DNA of 64,000 nucleotides from Gammaproteobacteria bacterium (GCA_021773235.1 JAJFKL010000032.1:248001-312000); one strand, 5' to 3'; shown: positions 1 to 7,487, numbered from the stretch's first letter. The notes: generated by a model from the sequence alone, not told the origin. Made by a program: numbers and translations.

Positions 1-2
1 GC

Positions 3-116
3 GGCAAAGAAATTCAGGATCGGACATTTGATGATATTGAACCTATGGGCAATGAATGGGAATGGGACGAAGTTTCTGATCAAGCCGTTTATATAGGTGA
101 TGACCATGGCCTTTAA
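3..116 (+). CDS. Partial CDS, C-terminal end of an unrecognised element protein
   Basis: An open frame enters from the left edge and stops at 114-116. Its 37 visible residues are acidic and rich in Asp, Glu and Trp. It overlaps the start of the recombinase gene by about 11 bases, in keeping with the packed style of this array. The fragment is too short to assign a family. Confidence 0.4.
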   Translation, partial: GKEIQDRTFDDIEPMGNEWEWDEVSDQAVYIGDDHGL

Positions 117-696
117 TAAATATTTCACGGAACAAGAAGAGAAGCAGCTGCTAAATAAAGTTCGCGCATCCAAGAAGATTTTGGATCGTCGTGACTTTGC
201 CTGGATGGAGGCCTTGCGTTGCACTGGCCTGCGCATTGAAGCATTCAGTTTGCTTAATGTGAGTCATGCAAAAGAAGTCGTTAAGACTGGTCAGCTAAAT
301 ATCGATGCCATCTATCAAAAACGAAACATCAAACACGAAGGTTATGTTACCAAGCGTGGGATTTTAGCGTTTAAACGTTTGCTGAGAATCCGGAAGCTAA
401 TGGGTTACGTTGAGAACCTTGACGATCCTCTCATTATGAGCCGCAATAAAAAACGCATGTCTGTGCGTTCGTATCAATCACGCATGCAGCAATGGGTCAA
501 AGCTGCAGGTCTCCCTGCAGGTTCGCCTCACTGGTGGCGCCATACTTTAGCGAAACGCATTGTAAAAAAATCAACTTCTCTCACGCCTTTGTTAATCGTG
601 CAGAACGTACTGGACCACACATCAACCAGGAACACCGGTATTTATACAAAACCTGACAAAGAAGAAATGAAAGAAGCTTTAGAGGAGGCGATGTAA
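106..696 (+). CDS. Tyrosine recombinase, catalytic domain only
   Basis: This is a phage-integrase-family protein of about 196 residues. Numbered from a GTG at 97, it keeps the active-site pattern: Arg46 in CTGLR, His145-x-x-Arg148 in HWWRH, His174 in LDH, and Tyr183 as likely nucleophile. A Lys near 79 or 86 could fill the beta-hairpin position. Normal integrases run 300-400 residues and begin with a core-binding domain, which is absent here, so this is a minimal or truncated form. I chose ATG 106 because AGGTGA lies five bases upstream; GTG 97 and ATG 100 are also in frame. It could resolve multimers, act as an invertase, or be a decayed integrase. The TAATG junction couples it to the next gene. 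Confidence 0.75.
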   Translation: MAFNKYFTEQEEKQLLNKVRASKKILDRRDFAWMEALRCTGLRIEAFSLLNVSHAKEVVKTGQLNIDAIYQKRNIKHEGYVTKRGILAFKRLLRIRKLMGYVENLDDPLIMSRNKKRMSVRSYQSRMQQWVKAAGLPAGSPHWWRHTLAKRIVKKSTSLTPLLIVQNVLDHTSTRNTGIYTKPDKEEMKEALEEAM

Positions 697-1085
697 TGGA
701 GTTAGATAAAAACGACTTTGATCTGCTTATCGACAATGAAGGTGATGTTCATCTTCAGTATAAAACGACTCAAGAGGGATCGTCGTTGCACTGTCTTTGC
801 ATCCTCGAGGATGAAGTTATTTATAGCGTTATCAATAAAGATACAGTTCGCTCTGGACACTGCTCGTATGCACCTAAAAAGTTGCTACCCGGCGCTGTGT
901 TGGCGGCGCACCATTGCGCAGAACTGTGCGCTGAAACACCCAGTTTAATCAAGGACATTATTCACACGATGTTTTCATTGCTGACGGGTTACGCCGTCGA
1001 GGGCGTGCTGTCTGATTCATGCACCTCATCAAATGCTGTCGGCCAACTAGATAGCGAAACAAGTCAGGCAGGGGCAGCGCGTTAA
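696..1085 (+). CDS. Hypothetical element protein (129 aa)
   Basis: The start overlaps the recombinase stop by one base (TAATG), implying translational coupling. The protein is rich in Cys and His in its middle third, and the C-terminus is polar and low in complexity. It has no signal peptide or membrane span and I recognise no family. It contains a perfect 12-base palindrome at 801-812 that encodes Leu-Glu-Asp. Confidence 0.6.
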   Translation: MELDKNDFDLLIDNEGDVHLQYKTTQEGSSLHCLCILEDEVIYSVINKDTVRSGHCSYAPKKLLPGAVLAAHHCAELCAETPSLIKDIIHTMFSLLTGYAVEGVLSDSCTSSNAVGQLDSETSQAGAAR

Positions 1086-1192
1086 TGATCATGGGTAATA
1101 TTAAGCGCTGTGACCAGGTGGACCCACGCACAAGTACCCTCCGCTGTGTTTATAGACCTGGTTTAATTTTTACTCTGGAGCTGTCGTCGTGA
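1085..1192 (+). CDS. Small ORF (35 aa) bridging two element genes
   Basis: An ATG overlaps the upstream stop (TAATG at 1084-1087) and the TGA overlaps the GTG start of the next gene (GTGA at 1189-1192). It therefore fills the only gap between two genes with coupled junctions on both sides. The product is basic, with two Cys. The next gene's Shine-Dalgarno GGAG (1177-1180) lies inside it. Support comes from architecture alone. Confidence 0.4.
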   Translation: MIMGNIKRCDQVDPRTSTLRCVYRPGLIFTLELSS

Positions 1193-1389
1193 ATGAGCAT
1201 GTTCTTACACTGTTGATCATGCTCGGGGTTATTGTTTATCTTGTGGTCGGCCTTGTTGTATTGCTTTTTCCCAGGTGGATGCCTGAAGAGTTTCCCTGCG
1301 AGCGAACCTTGTTTGTTCCCGTCCTTATCTTTTTATCTTGGCCAATTGTCGCTCTGTATTACCGAATTAAATACGAGCTGAAATCATGA
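1189..1389 (+). CDS. Small membrane protein (66 aa)
   Basis: The protein has two hydrophobic segments, at about residues 5-27 and 40-56, with a short charged C-terminus, so it is probably a two-span inner-membrane protein. It starts with GTG, ten bases after GGAG, and its TGA overlaps the next start (ATGA). Small holin-like or superinfection-exclusion proteins look like this, but nothing specific supports either role. Confidence 0.6.
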   Translation: MNEHVLTLLIMLGVIVYLVVGLVVLLFPRWMPEEFPCERTLFVPVLIFLSWPIVALYYRIKYELKS

Positions 1390-1589
1390 GTATGCGCACC
1401 GTTATCCTCGAGGATCTGTCTGCAGAAAATAAGCAGCGCGCCTGGCAATGGCTAAAAGAAAATAAGCCGACTTATGCGCAAATGATTAAAGACGATCCTG
1501 GCTACAAACATTTGCTTAAAACCTTTAACGGAAAATCGGAGGTAGAGGTCGATGCCGATATATTGCTTCGAGCAGGACAGGCTGGATAA
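1386..1589 (+). CDS. Hypothetical small protein (67 aa)
   Basis: The start overlaps the previous stop as ATGA. The protein is soluble and charged, with a predicted helical first half. It contains the second perfect copy of the 12-base palindrome (1404-1415), again encoding Leu-Glu-Asp. No family is recognised. Confidence 0.55.
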   Translation: MSMRTVILEDLSAENKQRAWQWLKENKPTYAQMIKDDPGYKHLLKTFNGKSEVEVDADILLRAGQAG

Positions 1590-1734
1590 GGCTATTGCTG
1601 ACTACGCGGAAGAGTGGAATGACTGCGACGATATGGATATACACCAGGCAGAAGCGAACGCTGCAGCAGTAAAACATTTTTTTAATTCTGAAGCAGTTAA
1701 AAAGAACAAGCTCATGGTTAACACCGATAAGTGA
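1552..1734 (+). CDS. Hypothetical small acidic protein (60 aa)
   Basis: The ATG is preceded by GGAGGT and GAGGTC, a strong ribosome site that supports this start even though the gene overlaps its neighbour by 38 bases. The product is acidic in its first half and lysine-rich at the end. No family is recognised. Confidence 0.5.
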   Translation: MPIYCFEQDRLDKAIADYAEEWNDCDDMDIHQAEANAAAVKHFFNSEAVKKNKLMVNTDK

Positions 1735-1925
1735 AATGGATCCTTCAGGGCAACAAGCTTATGAGCGAGTGCGGCGACTACAAGATCGCAAATTTCAGCA
1801 GACAGAAGGGCGGCGATCAATATTGTTTATGGACCGTGTTCGGCGCGTCACCGTTTGAAAGATGTTTTTGCCGGCTGCTGAGTATGGGCACGCTGGATGA
1901 AGTTAAGAATTATTTTGAGAAGTAA
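1731..1925 (+). CDS. Hypothetical small protein (64 aa)
   Basis: A GTG start overlaps the upstream TGA (GTGA). No good ribosome site precedes it, so it probably relies on coupling; ATG 1761 is an alternative start. The protein has four Cys and several aromatic residues. A gap of about 45 bases separates it from csrA. Confidence 0.45.
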   Translation: MKWILQGNKLMSECGDYKIANFSRQKGGDQYCLWTVFGASPFERCFCRLLSMGTLDEVKNYFEK

Positions 1926-1970
1926 CGGAAAAGGTAAATTTTAAACCAGAGTTATAAAAGGAGAATACGA

Positions 1971-2156
1971 ATGTTGATATTAACAAGAAGAGTAGGCGAA
2001 GCACTGATGATAGGCGATGAGGTCAGTGTCACTGTGTTAGGGATACGCGGTAACCAGGTGCGTATTGGCGTTAATGCACCTAAAGAGGTCGCTGTTCATC
2101 GTGAAGAAATTTACAACCAGATTCAGCAGGAAGGAGTAAAACAAAATGTCGGCTGA
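1971..2156 (+). CDS. csrA: CsrA-family post-transcriptional regulator carried by the element
   Basis: CsrA is a dimeric RNA-binding protein that recognises ANGGA motifs, often over ribosome sites, and represses or stabilises mRNAs. The 61-residue product matches the family along its whole length: MLILTRR start, GNQVRIG core strand, APKEV, and VHREEIY with the RNA-contacting Arg44; Leu4 is also kept. It resembles the chromosomal gammaproteobacterial form more than divergent paralogues. A strong AAAAGGAG precedes ATG 1971 and could itself be a CsrA site, which would allow autoregulation. Its 3' end overlaps the next gene by 11 bases. Because it sits inside the mobile array it is probably an additional copy that acts on element or host transcripts; that role is inferred. 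Confidence 0.93.
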   Translation: MLILTRRVGEALMIGDEVSVTVLGIRGNQVRIGVNAPKEVAVHREEIYNQIQQEGVKQNVG

Positions 2157-2910
2157 TATCAATGAAATAGTTCAAGCTAAATTAGCTGAGTTAGTTGATA
2201 GCGGCAAGGTTGAGGAAATAATTGAAGCCAAGCTAACTAAGACTATTGATGATGCTATGGGCGATGTGTTTAACAGCTGGTCTGATTTCGGTAAAGAGCT
2301 TAAGAAAAACGTTATTGATGATTTAAACGTTAATCTTAATGAGATTAATTTTTCCGAGTATAGCCGCGTTGTCCTCAATATGACTGAAGGCATATTAAAC
2401 AGTCATGTCACAGAGATGGCTGGCGAGAAGCTGCAGAAACAATTAAACGATCTGTTTCAAGAGCCGCCAGCCTCAATAAACTTTAGCGAGATAATCAAAG
2501 CCTATATTGAAGACAATCATAGCGACGATCCTTGCTCTTGTGATGAAGCGGAGCATATCTGTTTAATTTTCGAGCAGCGAGACTCGGCATCTCTTGTTAA
2601 GGACTTTCTCTATGTCGGGCTGCATCCTAATGGCCAGCGTAAACATTTTAGCAATGAAAAAATAAAAAGTTATTACGAGTGCAACCTTGCTTTAGGTTTT
2701 AGGCTTGATAGCGAAGAGAGTGATTGCAAAACAGGGCGGTTGTGGCGCGTTATGGACCGCGAGCATAACGACAATGCTTTTATGCCTACCTGTATGCGCG
2801 GCACATCACGGCTTTTATATCAGCTTTATTGTGCAGGCTCGAAAATTGTCTTTGATAAAGGGCTTGATACTGATGATTACGATCTCTATTACCCAGGGAG
2901 AGACTATTAA
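2146..2910 (+). CDS. Hypothetical element protein (254 aa)
   Basis: The start overlaps the end of csrA and follows a strong AGGAAGGAG. Residues 1-110 are predicted to be helical and amphipathic, with alternating acidic and hydrophobic residues that suggest a coiled-coil or oligomerisation region. The C-terminal 120 residues are richer in Cys and aromatics and end in a Tyr/Asp-rich tail. Two GGA motifs in its ribosome site could be bound by CsrA. I do not recognise a family. Confidence 0.65.
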   Translation: MSADINEIVQAKLAELVDSGKVEEIIEAKLTKTIDDAMGDVFNSWSDFGKELKKNVIDDLNVNLNEINFSEYSRVVLNMTEGILNSHVTEMAGEKLQKQLNDLFQEPPASINFSEIIKAYIEDNHSDDPCSCDEAEHICLIFEQRDSASLVKDFLYVGLHPNGQRKHFSNEKIKSYYECNLALGFRLDSEESDCKTGRLWRVMDREHNDNAFMPTCMRGTSRLLYQLYCAGSKIVFDKGLDTDDYDLYYPGRDY

Positions 2911-2912
2911 TC

Positions 2913-3539
2913 ATGGAAGCATACCCACTCACATGGCCTGAAGGTTGGCCACGTACACAAGAACGCAACCGAAAGCGCGCTCAATTTAGCACAAAACGAC
3001 GAAGCAATTGGGCTCAACAGTTAACCATAGCTGATGGAACTAACCGGGTCTTTGATGAGCTTTCGCGGCTAGGTATCACGGACCCTGATGATGTCGTTCT
3101 TTCCTCAGGCTTAATTCTAACCTTATCCGGGAGGCCACGTTCAGGACAGCCAGAACCTGAAGATCCTGGTGTTGCTGTTTATTGGCAACCGCTTGGCCAC
3201 GTAGATCAGGAGATGAAGGTTATGGCTATTGATCTTTATGATCGAGTGGCCGACAACATGGCCGCTGTTGCCGCTACGCTAAGCGCAATGCGAGCGATAG
3301 AACGGCATGGCGGTGCTGAAATATTGGAGCGCGCTTTTACCGGCTTTGTTGCTCTTGAGCATGGTAGGTCTTGGCAAAGTGTCTTAGGCGTTACAGAAGA
3401 CGCCACTCTTCCCGATTGCGAGAGGAGCTTTAAATCCTTAAGAGGCAAACTGCATCCTGATAAGCCAGGCGGCAGCAACGAGCTTTATATAGAACTGCAG
3501 TCAGCTATCTCTAAAGCAAGGAAGCATTTCAATGCTTAA
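2913..3539 (+). CDS. Phage-type protein with C-terminal J domain
   Basis: J domains stimulate the ATPase of DnaK-type Hsp70 chaperones. Here residues of about 150-205 form one, with the essential His181-Pro182-Asp183 triad followed by KPGG. The N-terminal 145 residues are not recognised. There is no Gly/Phe-rich linker and no zinc-binding DnaJ region, so this is not a general chaperone partner but probably recruits host DnaK to an element protein or replication complex. It starts three bases after the upstream stop, and the next gene overlaps its end. Confidence 0.75.
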   Translation: MEAYPLTWPEGWPRTQERNRKRAQFSTKRRSNWAQQLTIADGTNRVFDELSRLGITDPDDVVLSSGLILTLSGRPRSGQPEPEDPGVAVYWQPLGHVDQEMKVMAIDLYDRVADNMAAVAATLSAMRAIERHGGAEILERAFTGFVALEHGRSWQSVLGVTEDATLPDCERSFKSLRGKLHPDKPGGSNELYIELQSAISKARKHFNA

Positions 3540-3768
3540 TGAGATGGAAGCCAGGCAAATAAAAACACCTTCACGCTACAAGAAAAAAGTGAGCGGTGTT
3601 TATAAGTTGTTCGAGCATCCAGAGTTTTGCCCTGCAGGTATCCATAAGAGCCCGGCGCGATTGGGTGAGACGTTGCGATCGGGTCTTCCTGCAGGCGAGG
3701 GGCGTTATAAAAAATATTGTGATCTGTGCGGAATCATCTACTACGACATCATCAAGGAGCGATCATGA
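3532..3768 (+). CDS. Hypothetical small protein with possible metal site (78 aa)
   Basis: It overlaps the J-domain gene by eight bases. It is basic, with a CDLC pair near the C-terminus and another Cys and His mid-protein, so one zinc could be bound. No family is recognised. Confidence 0.55.
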   Translation: MLNEMEARQIKTPSRYKKKVSGVYKLFEHPEFCPAGIHKSPARLGETLRSGLPAGEGRYKKYCDLCGIIYYDIIKERS

Positions 3769-4064
3769 AGATTATTAAATACGAGGAATTTAAAAAGCAG
3801 GGCGAAGCCTTGTTTGGTCCCGATCCTAGAGAGTGGCTGTTTGAATGCCCGAGCTGCAAAACAGCTCAGACGTTTCATGACTTTGCCAAGCTCGGCATTA
3901 CTGCAGAGAACGTGCCCTATCTACTTGGCCATGAATGCATTGGCCGTTACGACAAAAGCAAAGGCTGTCTTTGGGTCGTGGGTGATGTGTTTGTGTTACA
4001 CAAGATTGAGATTGATCGCGGCAGGGAAAAGCACGAACCACATTTTAAATTGGTAGGCACCTAA
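3765..4064 (+). CDS. VVA0879-like phage protein (99 aa)
   Basis: The pattern is an N-terminal helix ending in EALFGPDP, then an aromatic stretch with a CPSC knuckle, a later HECIGRY, and a final beta strand. This resembles the small phage family often annotated VVA0879, whose function is unknown. I chose ATG 3765, which follows AAGGAG and overlaps the upstream TGA (ATGA), over an upstream ATG at 3726. The stop couples to the next start through TAATG. Confidence 0.65.
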   Translation: MKIIKYEEFKKQGEALFGPDPREWLFECPSCKTAQTFHDFAKLGITAENVPYLLGHECIGRYDKSKGCLWVVGDVFVLHKIEIDRGREKHEPHFKLVGT

Positions 4065-4438
4065 TGACTGGACCAGAACAGTCGAACATGGATCTAAGTC
4101 GGCCAGCTGATCAAATGACGTTATTGCAGCGCGCTGAACTGGATATTCTTGCCGGCTTTTGTGCGAACCCTGAACGCTATAGGGACATGGAAAAGAAGGT
4201 GCAAATACTCACCCGAGAATACCAGATAAAACTAATCAAAAAGGAGTTTGATGTTGAGGATGATGAGGCGGCTCTCATTATTCTTGGTAACACAAAAGTT
4301 GATAAAGATAAGGCGTGGAAAATCAAGTCATTTGAAAAGGAAGCAAAAAATAAAGCACACATAACCGCGACAAAAAAGAATATTAAAAAGGCGAAGCTGA
4401 TAGCTCTAGCCTGGTATGAGGTCTTAGATGAAAAGTAA
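4064..4438 (+). CDS. Hypothetical charged helical protein (124 aa)
   Basis: It starts in a TAATG overlap. The protein is highly charged, with a Lys-rich C-terminal half predicted as long helices that could bind nucleic acid. It has no recognised domain and no membrane segment. Confidence 0.6.
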   Translation: MTGPEQSNMDLSRPADQMTLLQRAELDILAGFCANPERYRDMEKKVQILTREYQIKLIKKEFDVEDDEAALIILGNTKVDKDKAWKIKSFEKEAKNKAHITATKKNIKKAKLIALAWYEVLDEK

Positions 4439-4634
4439 AAGTCAAAAAGTAATAACGCCACCTGGCAAGGTTTGGCTAAAACTAAAGTTTGGTGAATGGC
4501 TTGAGGTTGAGCATGGGCCAACTGTATACCGAGACAACCAGGCGGACAGCCTGTTAAGGCAAGGTTTGTCTCAAGATCAGATAGCGGATCTTAATGGCGT
4601 TCTCTGGCGTTTAGTTGATGAGGTTACAGCCTAA
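4428..4634 (+). CDS. Hypothetical small protein (68 aa)
   Basis: It overlaps the upstream gene by 11 bases. It has a basic N-terminus and then a mixed segment with a WLKLKFGEWLE strand. The end could form a short helix-turn-helix (LLRQGLSQDQIADLNG), which hints at DNA binding but is not enough to name a family. Confidence 0.55.
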   Translation: MKSKSQKVITPPGKVWLKLKFGEWLEVEHGPTVYRDNQADSLLRQGLSQDQIADLNGVLWRLVDEVTA

Positions 4635-4637
4635 GCA

Positions 4638-4901
4638 ATGGGAGAAGCTGAAAAAATATTAATCAAGCAGCGGCATGAAGACTTGAGTAGCAACAGGCTT
4701 TGGGTAGGTGAAATATATATTCATTTTGAATCGAGGCTGCATGTTGAGCTCGCTTCGATAGGTGGTGATTTTGTGGTCCTTAAAAACAGAGAAGGCGAAA
4801 CGCTGCCGAGCGACTTCAGACAGATATGGGATAGACAGAATTTTATTAACGAGTTTGTGCCTGAGTTCAGCATGAACAGAACGCACGATATGTTTTCATG
4901 A
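4638..4901 (+). CDS. Hypothetical protein (87 aa)
   Basis: It lies three bases after the previous stop and overlaps the next start as ATGA. It is a soluble mixed alpha/beta protein with no clear motif or ribosome site. The call rests on the gene array. Confidence 0.5.
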   Translation: MGEAEKILIKQRHEDLSSNRLWVGEIYIHFESRLHVELASIGGDFVVLKNREGETLPSDFRQIWDRQNFINEFVPEFSMNRTHDMFS

Positions 4902-5149
4902 AAATAACAGGAAGACTGATGTTAATTAAATATTTAAACCGTAGTTACTTCTCTGGACACATACGATGGCTGTTAACTGATAAAAAAGGAAACAGCGTCT
5001 ATTGTTGCCAATGTGGAAACATAGCTAATGGTGTTGCACATAAGAAAATATTCTTTCTAAATTTTTATATTCCTTATTGTGGCAAACACTTAATAATTGC
5101 GTCAGGGCGAGATAATTTAAATTTGCCTTGTATCGTTAAAATCCCATGA
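4898..5149 (+). CDS. Hypothetical protein with CxxC zinc-knuckle-like pairs (83 aa)
   Basis: It starts in an ATGA overlap. A CCQCG cluster and a later YCGKH could together hold one zinc ion. Its base composition is more AT-rich than its neighbours. No family is recognised. Its TGA overlaps the next start by four bases. Confidence 0.5.
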   Translation: MKITGRLMLIKYLNRSYFSGHIRWLLTDKKGNSVYCCQCGNIANGVAHKKIFFLNFYIPYCGKHLIIASGRDNLNLPCIVKIP

Positions 5150-5508
5150 AAGCACTATCAATAAAACAACCATGGGCGTGGGCCATTATTCATGCCGGCA
5201 AGGATGTCGAAAACCGCACCTGGTTTACACACTACCGAGGGCCTTTGCTAATTCATGCGTCAAAATCATATGACATGAAGGGCAAGCAGTGGATTAAAAA
5301 TGAATTTGGTATTCGTGTTCCCGCGGCTCTTCCTCGAGGCGGGATTGTTGGCCAGGTTACGTTAGCGCACTGCGTCAACGGTTCGCCGTCTCACTGGTTC
5401 CAAGGGCCTTACGGCTTCCTCCTCGAGGATCCAAAGCCGTTGCCGTTCGTACCGTGTAAAGGACAACTAATGTTTTTTGAAGCGCCTGAGCAGGGCGTCT
5501 TAATTTGA
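5146..5508 (+). CDS. ASCH-domain protein
   Basis: ASCH domains are PUA-related folds thought to bind RNA or modified nucleotides. The 120 residues are essentially one such domain: KALSIKQPWA at the N-terminus, GKDVENR, then YRGPLLIHASK, and the late GQVTL and YGFLLEDP strands. This compact form is common in phage early regions, where its target is unknown. It starts in an ATGA overlap with the upstream gene. TCCTCGAGGAT occurs at 5420-5430. Confidence 0.85.
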   Translation: MKALSIKQPWAWAIIHAGKDVENRTWFTHYRGPLLIHASKSYDMKGKQWIKNEFGIRVPAALPRGGIVGQVTLAHCVNGSPSHWFQGPYGFLLEDPKPLPFVPCKGQLMFFEAPEQGVLI

Positions 5509-5518
5509 GGGTTAATGA

Positions 5519-5755
5519 ATGCAAAATAAATTATCAGATCTTAATAACCACTTGTTTGCGCAGATGGAGCGATTGTCTGAAGAGAACATTGATCAGGCGG
5601 TTCTTGATAAAGAAATCCAGAGAACTAAAGCAATTAGCACCGTTGCAAAAGACATTGTTAGCAATGCCAGTTTAGTGCTTAAGGCGCATAAGGCTGCAGC
5701 TGACGGCATCATTAAAGAAGCGCCTGGCATGATGAGTCTGGAAGAAAAAAGGTGA
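5519..5755 (+). CDS. Small phage-type helical protein (78 aa)
   Basis: The sequence begins LSDLNNHLFAQMERL, then an Asp/Glu-rich turn, then a helix of the type KAISTVAKDIVSNASLVLKA. I recall similar small proteins beside HNH endonucleases in phage genomes, but their function is unknown. It overlaps the HNH gene start as GTGA. Confidence 0.65.
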   Translation: MQNKLSDLNNHLFAQMERLSEENIDQAVLDKEIQRTKAISTVAKDIVSNASLVLKAHKAAADGIIKEAPGMMSLEEKR

Positions 5756-6573
5756 TAAGAAAAGTGTATAGCAAAGAGCAGCTAGATTTCTTAACGCTTG
5801 CTGCGCCTGTTCTGACGTGGAATGAATTAATAGATGAGTTTTTTATACGTTTTAACGAGGTTAAGAATTATAGCCAATTAAGAGCGAGCATGAAGAACCA
5901 CGGTATAAAGAACAGCAAGAAGCGTGGAAACCCTAAAGGTGTCAGCCTCTTGTTTTCTCGAGAGCAGGTCGATTTTATAAAAGAGAAGTACAAATGTTTT
6001 TCAGTTCGAGATCTAACAGAAGAGCTTAATAAAAAATTCAATACAGACATAAAAACGCCTCAGCTTAGAGCTTTCGTCAATAACCATAAAATTTCTTGTG
6101 GTAGAAATGGTCAGTTCGCGCCGGGGTTTGAACCATGGAATAAAGGCACAAAAGGCGCCACTGGCGCCAATAGCGGATCATTCAAGAAAGGCAGTATTCC
6201 TGCAAACGTAAAACCTATAGGGCATGAAAGAACATGTTCTAAGGACGGGATCATTCTTGTCAAAGTAGACGAAGTTAATCCTTATTCATCTACCGGTTAT
6301 CGAGGCCGGTACAGACCTAAGCATCATGTTGTTTGGGAGCAGCACAACGGACCTATTCCTAAAGGAATGGTCGTCAGGTTTAGAGATAATGACAGGCTTA
6401 ATTGCGACATAAAAAATCTCGAAATGGTTACCAAGGCAGAACACCTGCAGCTTAATCGTAACGACTACGCAAACACGCCAGAAGAATTAAAGCCTACTGT
6501 GAAAATCATTGCTCAGCTATCGATGAAGTCAGGAGAAGCAGCCAGAAAATCACGGGAGGAAAATCATGCCTGA
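5752..6573 (+). CDS. HNH endonuclease
   Basis: The C-terminal third (about residues 185-240) is an HNH_3-type nuclease: HHVVWEQHNGPIPKG, a V-R-F-x-D-N-D strand, N-x-x-I-x-N-L-E, and a final H-x-x-L. The N-terminal part has two similar segments of about 45 residues (SREQVDFI/SKEQLDFL followed by a LRA-x-x-x-N-H stretch), which look like repeated DNA-binding modules. A homing or replication-associated nuclease is likely. It starts with GTG overlapping the upstream stop. Confidence 0.85.
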   Translation: MIRKVYSKEQLDFLTLAAPVLTWNELIDEFFIRFNEVKNYSQLRASMKNHGIKNSKKRGNPKGVSLLFSREQVDFIKEKYKCFSVRDLTEELNKKFNTDIKTPQLRAFVNNHKISCGRNGQFAPGFEPWNKGTKGATGANSGSFKKGSIPANVKPIGHERTCSKDGIILVKVDEVNPYSSTGYRGRYRPKHHVVWEQHNGPIPKGMVVRFRDNDRLNCDIKNLEMVTKAEHLQLNRNDYANTPEELKPTVKIIAQLSMKSGEAARKSREENHA

Positions 6574-6778
6574 TACATGTCCTGTTTGTGGTATGCCAGG
6601 CACAGTCGAGGGCGGCGAGACGAAATGCTTTGTTCCTGAATACACGCCTGAAGAAATTAAAGCCATGAAAGAATTTATTGCTGCCTACGATAAATGGGCT
6701 TGTTTAGACGCTGGGACTATTGAAGAAGGGGAAGCGTTTCGCGACATGGTTGAAGCGAGAGGCGAGATGGATGAATGA
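6566..6778 (+). CDS. Small protein with CPVCG zinc knuckle (70 aa)
   Basis: CPVCG at residues 5-9 with another Cys about 13 residues later suggests an N-terminal zinc ribbon, followed by an acidic helix. It overlaps the HNH gene by eight bases after a GGAGG. The function is unknown. Confidence 0.55.
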   Translation: MPDTCPVCGMPGTVEGGETKCFVPEYTPEEIKAMKEFIAAYDKWACLDAGTIEEGEAFRDMVEARGEMDE

Positions 6779-6966
6779 GGTATGTCCGGCCATGGTTATT
6801 TTACGACAGGGATCGATATTGGTGCTGGTGTTGTGTGTGTGAAGACCGACCCAGTAAACCGGACTGGATTTATCTGCAATGCGTTGACGTGAAGAGATCG
6901 AGCAAGAAACAGATTATGAGCTTTATAAGAAAACATAAACGTTGCGGGGATATTAATTACATATGA
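6775..6966 (+). CDS. Hypothetical Trp/Cys-rich protein (63 aa)
   Basis: It starts in an ATGA overlap. The first half is aromatic, with four Trp and a WCWCCVC cluster; the second half is basic. No family is recognised. A metal-binding role is possible but speculative. Confidence 0.5.
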   Translation: MRYVRPWLFYDRDRYWCWCCVCEDRPSKPDWIYLQCVDVKRSSKKQIMSFIRKHKRCGDINYI

Positions 6967-7193
6967 AAAAATTAGAAGTCATTAGAGAGAAGCACCGAGA
7001 GCCTGTAGGGGAGTGGGGATATTTTGCCGAACAGCCTGACGTTGAATATCTGCTTGAGGTTATAGATCAGCAAGCAAAAGTGATCGAGGCCTACGATGAC
7101 TCTATGACCGTCTCTGATATGGAGCCTTCAGATGCAACAAAAAAAGAGCTAATGAAATTGATTGAACTGGAGGGCAGTAATGAAAATATTTAG
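6963..7193 (+). CDS. Hypothetical acidic helical protein (76 aa)
   Basis: It starts in an ATGA overlap. A predicted central helix (YLLEVIDQQAKVIEAYDDS) resembles the short coiled coils of phage proteins. No function can be assigned. The next gene starts inside its 3' end. Confidence 0.5.
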   Translation: MKKLEVIREKHREPVGEWGYFAEQPDVEYLLEVIDQQAKVIEAYDDSMTVSDMEPSDATKKELMKLIELEGSNENI

Positions 7194-7419
7194 CATTGAG
7201 TTTTTTAATGGAAAGATAAAACTACTTAAAGATGAGTATCCTTTTTGGGTTTTGATGCTTGTTATTATTCTTCTCTTTCTACTTATGTTCTTCGGAATAT
7301 TTTTAGTTATTGAAGCTCTGTTTGAGGCTGGCCAGGTTAGGGTCGTAGATATGACTTTTGGCCACCTCTGCTTGCTCGTCGTGCTCACCTATTATTTTTT
7401 TGGCCGCTCCAGCCAATAA
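7180..7419 (+). CDS. Small two-span membrane protein (79 aa)
   Basis: Hydrophobic segments occur at about residues 22-46 and 57-75. ATG 7180 follows GGAGGG and is preferred to the upstream in-frame TTG 7162. It overlaps the previous gene by 14 bases. The function is unknown. Confidence 0.55.
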   Translation: MKIFSIEFFNGKIKLLKDEYPFWVLMLVIILLFLLMFFGIFLVIEALFEAGQVRVVDMTFGHLCLLVVLTYYFFGRSSQ

Positions 7420-7487
7420 CTCTAGCGATGAAAGGTCGATTGCACACTAACCAAGGTAACCACGCCGTTAATAATAAGTAGAATAAT

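Noticed and set aside
2172-2393. Antisense frame inside the gene after csrA
   Set aside because: A shadow of the real gene, which has a strong ribosome site and overlaps csrA.
4177-4521. Leftward 114-codon frame
   Set aside because: It mirrors two Lys-rich genes on the plus strand; its Phe/Ser-rich composition is typical of an antisense shadow.
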